Notes under the pieces: generated by a model
Databases searched by the model: none
What the model was told of the DNA's origin: nothing
What the model saw: only the letters and a program-made list of their open reading frames with translations
NCBI GenBank assembly: GCA_937997485.1
Contig: CALKTH010000005.1
Coordinates: 23,247 to 87,246 of the forward strand
Source: an uncultured Acidimicrobiales bacterium
GTDB taxonomy: Bacteria > Actinomycetota > Acidimicrobiia > Acidimicrobiales > SZUA-35
Direction: 5' to 3'
Length of the DNA stretch: 64,000 nt
Shown: one piece after another, positions 59,075 to 64,000 of the stretch
Position numbering within the stretch: position 1 is the first letter of the stretch
How the letters are laid out: each line of letters opens with the position of its first letter
Program-made: the position numbers and the translations under genes

Positions 59075-60326
59075 CCAGGCACTCACGGACTTCGCGCTCG
59101 ACAACGAGACGATGGACTTTCGAGCTGTCGTTCGCTCGTCGTTCGCCCGTCTTCGCTCAGGCGACCTGGGCTCGTTGCCCGCGATGCTGGCGATCGCAGC
59201 TCTGGTGGCGATCTTCGGCTCGGTCAATCCGTCGAGCTTCCTCTCGACGATCAACCTGGCGAACTTCCTTGAACAATCCTCGTCCGTGATCGTGATCGCC
59301 ATGGCGGTCTCGTTCACGCTGTTGCTGGGCGAGATCGATCTCGCCGCGGGCTTCACGGCCGGAGTCTCTGCCGCCGTGCTGGCCACCCGTCTCCAAGAGT
59401 GGCCGCTCCTCCCATCGATCCTGATGGCGGCGCTCGTTGCGGTGGCCCTCGGCACGTTCACCGGGTTCATGGTGGCGAAGGTCGGGATCCCATCGTTCGT
59501 TGTCACCCTGGCCAACGTCTTGCTGTTCCAGGGCGTCCTGCTCTTGCTCGTCCGAGAGGGCGGCTCAGTGCGGATCGAGAATGAGATCATCAAGGATCTC
59601 GTCGGCGGCAACATGAGCCCAACCGTGTCGTGGATCTTCGCTGGCCTCGCCCTCGGCCTGTTCACCTTCTCGCTGCTCCGCCAGCAGCGAGCATCTCATG
59701 GCGCCATCCCGCTCTCGCTCGTGGCCTTCAAGGTTGCGGCAGCCACACTCGGCGCCGCAGTCGTCACGATCGTCCTGAATCAGAACCGAGCGTTTCCCAA
59801 TGCTCCGGCGCCGATCCAGGGCACCCCTGCGGTGATTCCGGTCGTCATGGTGCTGTTGGTCGGACTCAACTTTGTCCTCAACCGAACCCGCTACGGCCGA
59901 CACCTCTACGCCGTTGGTGGGAACGCTGAGGCCGCCCGACGTGCGGGCATCAACGTGGAACGCATTCGCCTGTCAGCCTTCACGATCTGCGGGCTGTTCG
60001 CTGGCGTCGGTGGTGCCTTTCTGGCGTCCAGGGTCAACTCCGTTGATCCGAACACGGGTGCGAATGACACGCTGCTGCTCGCCGTTGGTGCAGCCGTCAT
60101 CGGCGGCACCTCACTCTTCGGCGGCCAGGGTCGCATGCTCAACGCCGTTCTTGGTGGCTTCGTTCTTGCCCTCATTCCGAACGGGCTAACGCTCGTTGGC
60201 AAGCAAACGCTGCCCCTCATTGGCGAGATCGACTTCGGCAGCTCCGGTACCAAGTTCATTTGTGCAGGTGTCGCCCTGCTCGTTGCCTCGTCCGTGGATG
60301 CGCTCAGTCGCAAACGGGCCCGCTAG
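59067..60326 (+). CDS. Sugar ABC transporter permease (XylH-like)
   Basis: 419 aa from ATG 59067, overlapping the ATPase stop by 8 nt. About ten membrane helices ([53 protein letters not shown]). GEIDLAAGF and the cytoplasmic coupling segment [20 protein letters not shown] are typical of the BPD_transp_2 pentose permeases. It forms the transmembrane pore of the importer encoded by the flanking genes. Confidence 0.93.
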   Translation: MSDQALTDFALDNETMDFRAVVRSSFARLRSGDLGSLPAMLAIAALVAIFGSVNPSSFLSTINLANFLEQSSSVIVIAMAVSFTLLLGEIDLAAGFTAGVSAAVLATRLQEWPLLPSILMAALVAVALGTFTGFMVAKVGIPSFVVTLANVLLFQGVLLLLVREGGSVRIENEIIKDLVGGNMSPTVSWIFAGLALGLFTFSLLRQQRASHGAIPLSLVAFKVAAATLGAAVVTIVLNQNRAFPNAPAPIQGTPAVIPVVMVLLVGLNFVLNRTRYGRHLYAVGGNAEAARRAGINVERIRLSAFTICGLFAGVGGAFLASRVNSVDPNTGANDTLLLAVGAAVIGGTSLFGGQGRMLNAVLGGFVLALIPNGLTLVGKQTLPLIGEIDFGSSGTKFICAGVALLVASSVDALSRKRAR

Positions 60327-60348
60327 CCCCACACCAAGAAAGACCACC

Positions 60349-61677
60349 ATGACTGAATTCTTCACCTCTGTTTCCTCGCGCATTGCCTACGAGGGTCCGG
60401 AGTCTGACAACCCGCTTGCCTTCCGCTGGTACGACGCCGATCGGATCGTTGCCGGCAAGCGCATGGAAGATCATCTTCGATTCGCCGTGTCGTACTGGCA
60501 CAGCTTCTGTTGGGATGGCTACGACATCTTCGGGGCAGGAACCATGGACCGGCCGTGGGTTGGTCCGCACGTCGATCCGTTGAACGGGGCGAAGCGGAAG
60601 ATGGAGGTCGCGTTCGAGTTCTTCGAGAAGCTGGGCGCTCCGTTCTGGTGCTTCCACGACCGCGACATCGCTCCAGAGGGGGCGACGGCACGCGAGTCCG
60701 CCCGCTTGCTCGACGAGATGGTGGAGGAGGCCGCCGGGCACATGGAGCGGACGGGAGTACGCCTCCTGTGGGGAACTGCCAATGCGTTCTCGAATCCTCG
60801 TTACCAGGCCGGTGCCGCGACGAACCCCGATCCCGAGGTGTTTGTGCAGGCCGCAGCGCAGGTCTGCCACGCACTCGAGGTAACCCACAAGCTGGGTGGC
60901 GACAACTATGTGTTGTGGGGTGGACGCGAGGGCTACGAAACGCTGCTCAACACCGACATCGATCGGGAGCAGGAACAGCTCGCTCGTTTCCTTCACATGG
61001 TGATCGAGCACAAGCGGTCCATCGGCTTCGACGGTCAGATCCTTCTCGAACCCAAGCCGTTCGAACCGATGAAGCATCAGTACGACCATGACGTCTCGAC
61101 CGTCCACGCCTTCTTGCAGCGCTTCGATCTCATGGGAGAAGTCCACGTCAATATCGAGGTCAATCACGCCACGCTCTCCGGTCACGACTTCGATCATGAG
61201 GTGGCGGCCGCATTCTCGGCTGGCATCTTCGGCAGCATTGATGCCAACGCCGGCGATGACCGCCTGGGCTGGGATGTCGACCGGTTCCCCGTGTCGGTCG
61301 AGCAGATGACGCTGGGGATGTACGAGATCCTGAAGGGCGGTGGCCTCGGTCGGGGTGGTCTCAACTTCGATGCGAAGCTCCGGCGCCAGTCCATCGCTCG
61401 AGACGATCTCTTCCACGCTCACATCGGCGGCATGGACACGATGGCCCGCAGTCTCCTGGCTGCGGCATCGCTGATCGAACAGGCGGAGCTTCCCGCCATC
61501 GTGGCCGAGCGCTATCGCGGCTGGGATGCCGATCTCGGCGCCAGCATCCTTGCTGGGAACGAAAGCTTGTCCAGTTTGCGAGACCGGGCACTCGATGCGG
61601 CTGAACCCGTCCGGATCTCCGGCCGGCAAGAGGCGTTGGAGAACCTGGTGGCTCGATCCGTCGAGCGTGCTCGTTAG
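60349..61677 (+). CDS. xylA: Xylose isomerase
   Basis: 442 aa, the longer (class II) form. [12 protein letters not shown] (catalytic His), [51 protein letters not shown] and [20 protein letters not shown] give the metal and sugar ligands. It converts D-xylose to D-xylulose. It is the last gene of the ROK-controlled cassette; no xylulokinase is in the window. The TAG stop overlaps the convergent ABC1 gene by 4 nt. Confidence 0.94.
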   Translation: MTEFFTSVSSRIAYEGPESDNPLAFRWYDADRIVAGKRMEDHLRFAVSYWHSFCWDGYDIFGAGTMDRPWVGPHVDPLNGAKRKMEVAFEFFEKLGAPFWCFHDRDIAPEGATARESARLLDEMVEEAAGHMERTGVRLLWGTANAFSNPRYQAGAATNPDPEVFVQAAAQVCHALEVTHKLGGDNYVLWGGREGYETLLNTDIDREQEQLARFLHMVIEHKRSIGFDGQILLEPKPFEPMKHQYDHDVSTVHAFLQRFDLMGEVHVNIEVNHATLSGHDFDHEVAAAFSAGIFGSIDANAGDDRLGWDVDRFPVSVEQMTLGMYEILKGGGLGRGGLNFDAKLRRQSIARDDLFHAHIGGMDTMARSLLAAASLIEQAELPAIVAERYRGWDADLGASILAGNESLSSLRDRALDAAEPVRISGRQEALENLVARSVERAR

Positions 61678-63278
61678 TCGAGGATCTTGCCGGTGAGGCG
61701 CTTGTTGATGAGCTTACGACGCTCGGTGAGTTCGGCGTATGTGAGCTGATTCATCTCGCTGGGGTCAACACCGAACCCAGCCTTCACGCCGTCGAGGTCG
61801 AGCTTCCACTCTTCCTGAGCCACCCCGAGCTGCTGGGCGATGGATTGTCCGTGCGTCACCGCAAAATGCGTGGCGATGTCGGTCACCACCTGGAACATGT
61901 CCAGGTTCGGAGCGAGCTGGGCGATGGCGCCATCGATGAAGATGAGGTTCTTCACGTAGAGCATCAGCGGCTTTGGCATTCGGGCGCCGTAGCCGAGCAA
62001 CGCCTTGATGATCCGCTGGAGCTCGGCTACCAGTTCTTCGGGTTCGATCTTGGTGGGGTCGAGCGGGGGGCCGTCGAGTTTGAGGTCCTTGATCACCGCA
62101 TCAATATCGGTATCGGGCGGCAGCGTGCCGAGATCACGAAGGGCGGCGACCTGTCCCTTCACATCGTTCATCGTCGCCGTCATCATCATCCGGAGGAACG
62201 CCATGCGCTCCTTTTCCGTGAGGCGTCCGGTGATGCCGAAGTCGACAAGGCCGATCTTGGTGTCGTCAGCGCCGCCCAGCACGAACATGTTGCCGCCGTG
62301 CAGGTCGCCGTGGAACACACCGTGCAGAAACGCCCCCTCGAGGAAGCCCAGCATGGCGGCCTTCACGACGCCCTCAGTGTTGATGCCGTCGGCCTGCATG
62401 CCGACGGCGTCGTCGAAGTTGAAGCCCTCGAGGCGCTCCATCACGAGGATTCGCTGGGTCACGAATTCGGGATGCGGACGGGGAACGACGAAGCTGGTCT
62501 GGTTCAGGTCGACGAAGACCTTGCCCAGGTCGAGCATGTTCGATGCCTCGATCCGGAAGTCGAGTTCCTCGATGATCGTTTCAGCAAACAGCTCCACCAA
62601 GGCCGGCGGGTTGGCGAGGGCTGACACGGGGATGCGGCCGACAAGGAACGGAGCAAGCCACGCCAGAACTCGTAGGTCCTTCTTCACCAGCTCGTCGATC
62701 CCAGGCCGCTGCACCTTGACTACAACGGACTCGCCTGTGCGAAGAACGGCGGAGTGGACCTGGGCGATGGACGCGGCGGCGAGCGGCGTCGGGTCGAGGA
62801 ACTCGAAAATCTCATGAATCGGGCGGCCGAGGTCTTCCTCGATCGTGGCCACAACTTCCTGGTACGGAACTGCTGGCACCTGATCTCGGCACTTCTTGCA
62901 TTCGTTCACGAGCTCTTCGGGGAAGACACCCTGACCGGCGCTGATGATCTGGGCCAGTTTGATGTAGGTCGGTCCCAACGCTTCGGCCGCTTCACGCACG
63001 CGGCGAGAGACACCCAACTTGGACTGGTCCGTTCCCCGCTCCTTCACCGCCCAGATACCGAGCCCGACGCCAAGGTGGCGTCCGACCGTGATGGCCCGTC
63101 CCACGGGCGGCAGCTTCGGAGCCTTGGTCAACGTCGGGAGCAGGCGCGCTTGGGCATCTCGCAGCTGATCGACACGAGCACGCCAGAGCGGCTCTCGGTC
63201 GGCAAGGCTCCACGGGCCAACCTCGGTGAACGACGCAAGGTGGCGATCATCGGTGGGAGGAGAGGTCAACGTTGTCAC
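61674..63278 (-). CDS. ABC1/AarF/UbiB-family atypical kinase
   Basis: 534 aa from GTG 63278. [20 protein letters not shown] corresponds to the family KxGQ region, but reads [15 protein letters not shown] is the Ala-rich nucleotide loop, [11 protein letters not shown] has the lysine, [15 protein letters not shown] is the HxDxxxxN catalytic loop and LVDFGITGR the DFG segment. A hydrophobic helix lies near the end (LGVAQEE follows). Family members support quinone or isoprenoid lipid metabolism. ATP use is predicted; the role is unknown. Confidence 0.9.
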   Translation of the reverse strand: MTTLTSPPTDDRHLASFTEVGPWSLADREPLWRARVDQLRDAQARLLPTLTKAPKLPPVGRAITVGRHLGVGLGIWAVKERGTDQSKLGVSRRVREAAEALGPTYIKLAQIISAGQGVFPEELVNECKKCRDQVPAVPYQEVVATIEEDLGRPIHEIFEFLDPTPLAAASIAQVHSAVLRTGESVVVKVQRPGIDELVKKDLRVLAWLAPFLVGRIPVSALANPPALVELFAETIIEELDFRIEASNMLDLGKVFVDLNQTSFVVPRPHPEFVTQRILVMERLEGFNFDDAVGMQADGINTEGVVKAAMLGFLEGAFLHGVFHGDLHGGNMFVLGGADDTKIGLVDFGITGRLTEKERMAFLRMMMTATMNDVKGQVAALRDLGTLPPDTDIDAVIKDLKLDGPPLDPTKIEPEELVAELQRIIKALLGYGARMPKPLMLYVKNLIFIDGAIAQLAPNLDMFQVVTDIATHFAVTHGQSIAQQLGVAQEEWKLDLDGVKAGFGVDPSEMNQLTYAELTERRKLINKRLTGKILD

Positions 63279-63331
63279 CTGAAGAGTGTGCAGCAGGGAG
63301 GGGACAAACTCGCAACCAGGTGACACCTGCC

Positions 63332-64000
63332 TCAGAAGTTCGGCGGACGCTTCTCCACCAGTGACTGCACGCCCTTGCGGTAGTCGTCGGATCCCATCAT
63401 CACGTTCAGAAGATGCATCGACTCTTGGACTGACTGTCCGATGTCTCGGTGTTGATCGGCGTAGACCATTCGACGGCTCTGTTTCAGCGCCTCGGCACTC
63501 ACGGAGGACGCCAATTGCTCGGCGTAGGCCAGGGTGGCATCCAGGAGATCGTCGAGCGGATGGATCTGGTTGACCAGGCCCCACGCCAGCGCCTCCTCGG
63601 CGAGGATGACTCGGGACGACATCAGCAGGTCCAGTCCCCGGCCCATCCCGACCAGGCGAGGCAGGATCCACGACAGTCCATACTCCGGGGGTAGCGAGAG
63701 CTTGCCGTGGGCGGTGGTGAGTTTGGCCCCCGGCGAAGCGAAGCGAAGATCTGCGAAGCAGGCCAGCGACAAGCCGATGCCAGCCGCCGCTCCGTTGATC
63801 GCCGCGATCACCGGCTTGGTGAGACCCATGTGGCAGGCAAACGGGTGATCGAACTCCTCCCGCACCCCGTACCCCGGTGTCGCCGGATCGTCTCGAACGC
63901 CGGTGTCATAGCCTCCACGTTCCACATGTCCCTCGAGGGCTTGGCTGTCCCCTCCGACGCAGAAGCGGGGCCCAGATCCGGTCACCACGATGACCCGCAC
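63332..64000 (-). CDS. Enoyl-CoA hydratase/isomerase family protein, 5' part outside the window
   Basis: At least 222 aa; the gene runs off the right edge and its start is not seen. VRVIVVTGSGPRFCVGGDSQ and AAINGAAAGIGLSLACFADL are the oxyanion segments. The KLSLPPEYGLSWILPRLVGM strand carries the acid position and SLVEKRPPNF is the C-terminal signature. It belongs to the same crotonase family as 18515-19312, with different sequence. Its stop lies 54 nt before the ABC1 kinase start on the same strand. Confidence 0.88.
   Translation of the reverse strand: MRVIVVTGSGPRFCVGGDSQALEGHVERGGYDTGVRDDPATPGYGVREEFDHPFACHMGLTKPVIAAINGAAAGIGLSLACFADLRFASPGAKLTTAHGKLSLPPEYGLSWILPRLVGMGRGLDLLMSSRVILAEEALAWGLVNQIHPLDDLLDATLAYAEQLASSVSAEALKQSRRMVYADQHRDIGQSVQESMHLLNVMMGSDDYRKGVQSLVEKRPPNF

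Noticed and set aside
57206..61629. Long minus-strand frames (57206-58432 and 60304-61629) opposite the binding protein and xylA
   Set aside because: Shadow frames; the plus-strand genes are unmistakable and form an operon.
1..64000. tRNA or rRNA genes
   Set aside because: I looked for T-loop patterns (GTTCGAnTC) and conserved rRNA blocks. The few TTCGAA-like hits lie inside clear coding genes. A tRNAscan run would settle it.

Overview
This is 64 kb of a high-GC bacterial chromosome, read as an actinobacterium and most likely a free-living, possibly marine, Acidimicrobiia (Ilumatobacter-like). The assignment is inference. It rests on a mycothiol S-conjugate amidase (Mca), three F420-type luciferase-like oxidoreductases, the mismatch endonuclease NucS, mycobacterium-like FadD/thiolase/MaoC genes, two septum-formation-family proteins, and a recurring TANNNT box 6-8 nt before start codons that points to leaderless transcripts. 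No rRNA, tRNA, CRISPR array, IS element or prophage was seen.

Layout. 0.25-4.0 kb: SPFH/NfeD membrane pair, then mca, an SCP2-like protein and peptide deformylase. 4.2-7 kb: a YdjC-like protein with altered metal ligands, a nuclease lipoprotein and a thiolase. 7-16.6 kb: acyl-CoA synthetase, phosphoesterase lipoprotein, LLM oxidoreductase, a HerA-type ATPase, a repeat-rich small protein, a Mug-type DNA glycosylase and a PAP2 phosphatase. 16.7-21.2 kb: SDR, NTR-like secreted protein, enoyl-CoA hydratase and a DUF4397/DUF4214 secreted protein. 21.3-24.4 kb (minus strand): acyl-CoA synthetase, a small SRPBCC-like protein and a GrdB/PrdB-like selenoprotein whose Sec codon is an in-frame TGA followed by a bacterial-type SECIS hairpin. 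24.5-32.3 kb: septum-formation lipoprotein, epoxide hydrolase-like enzyme, DinB-like proteins, two GNATs, EamA transporter, SDR and a WYL regulator with its operator. 32.5-39.7 kb: sulfatase, ABM-like protein, TauD dioxygenase, acyl-CoA synthetase, alpha/beta hydrolase, acyl-CoA dehydrogenase. 39.8-46.6 kb: DUF805 protein, pyruvate carboxylase between two LLM oxidoreductases, a second septum-formation protein. 46.8-55.2 kb: geranylgeranyl-reductase-like flavoprotein, VanW protein, SDR plus MaoC pair, methyltransferase, cupin, CPBP protease, nucS. 55.2-61.7 kb: a repeat-rich intergenic block, then a ROK repressor and a xylose-type ABC transporter with xylose isomerase. 61.7-64 kb: ABC1 kinase and an enoyl-CoA hydratase cut by the window edge.

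How the genes work together. The main theme is acyl-CoA metabolism: three acyl-CoA synthetases, thiolase, acyl-CoA dehydrogenase, two enoyl-CoA hydratases, a MaoC hydratase and three SDRs, with pyruvate carboxylase supplying oxaloacetate. The second theme is a ROK-controlled pentose uptake and isomerisation cassette. The most notable single item is the selenoprotein, which ordinary gene calling truncates at the Sec codon. The window also holds a three-copy dispersed intergenic repeat, several long perfect hairpins between genes, and clear operator palindromes for the ROK and WYL regulators and for an unseen TetR-type regulator.
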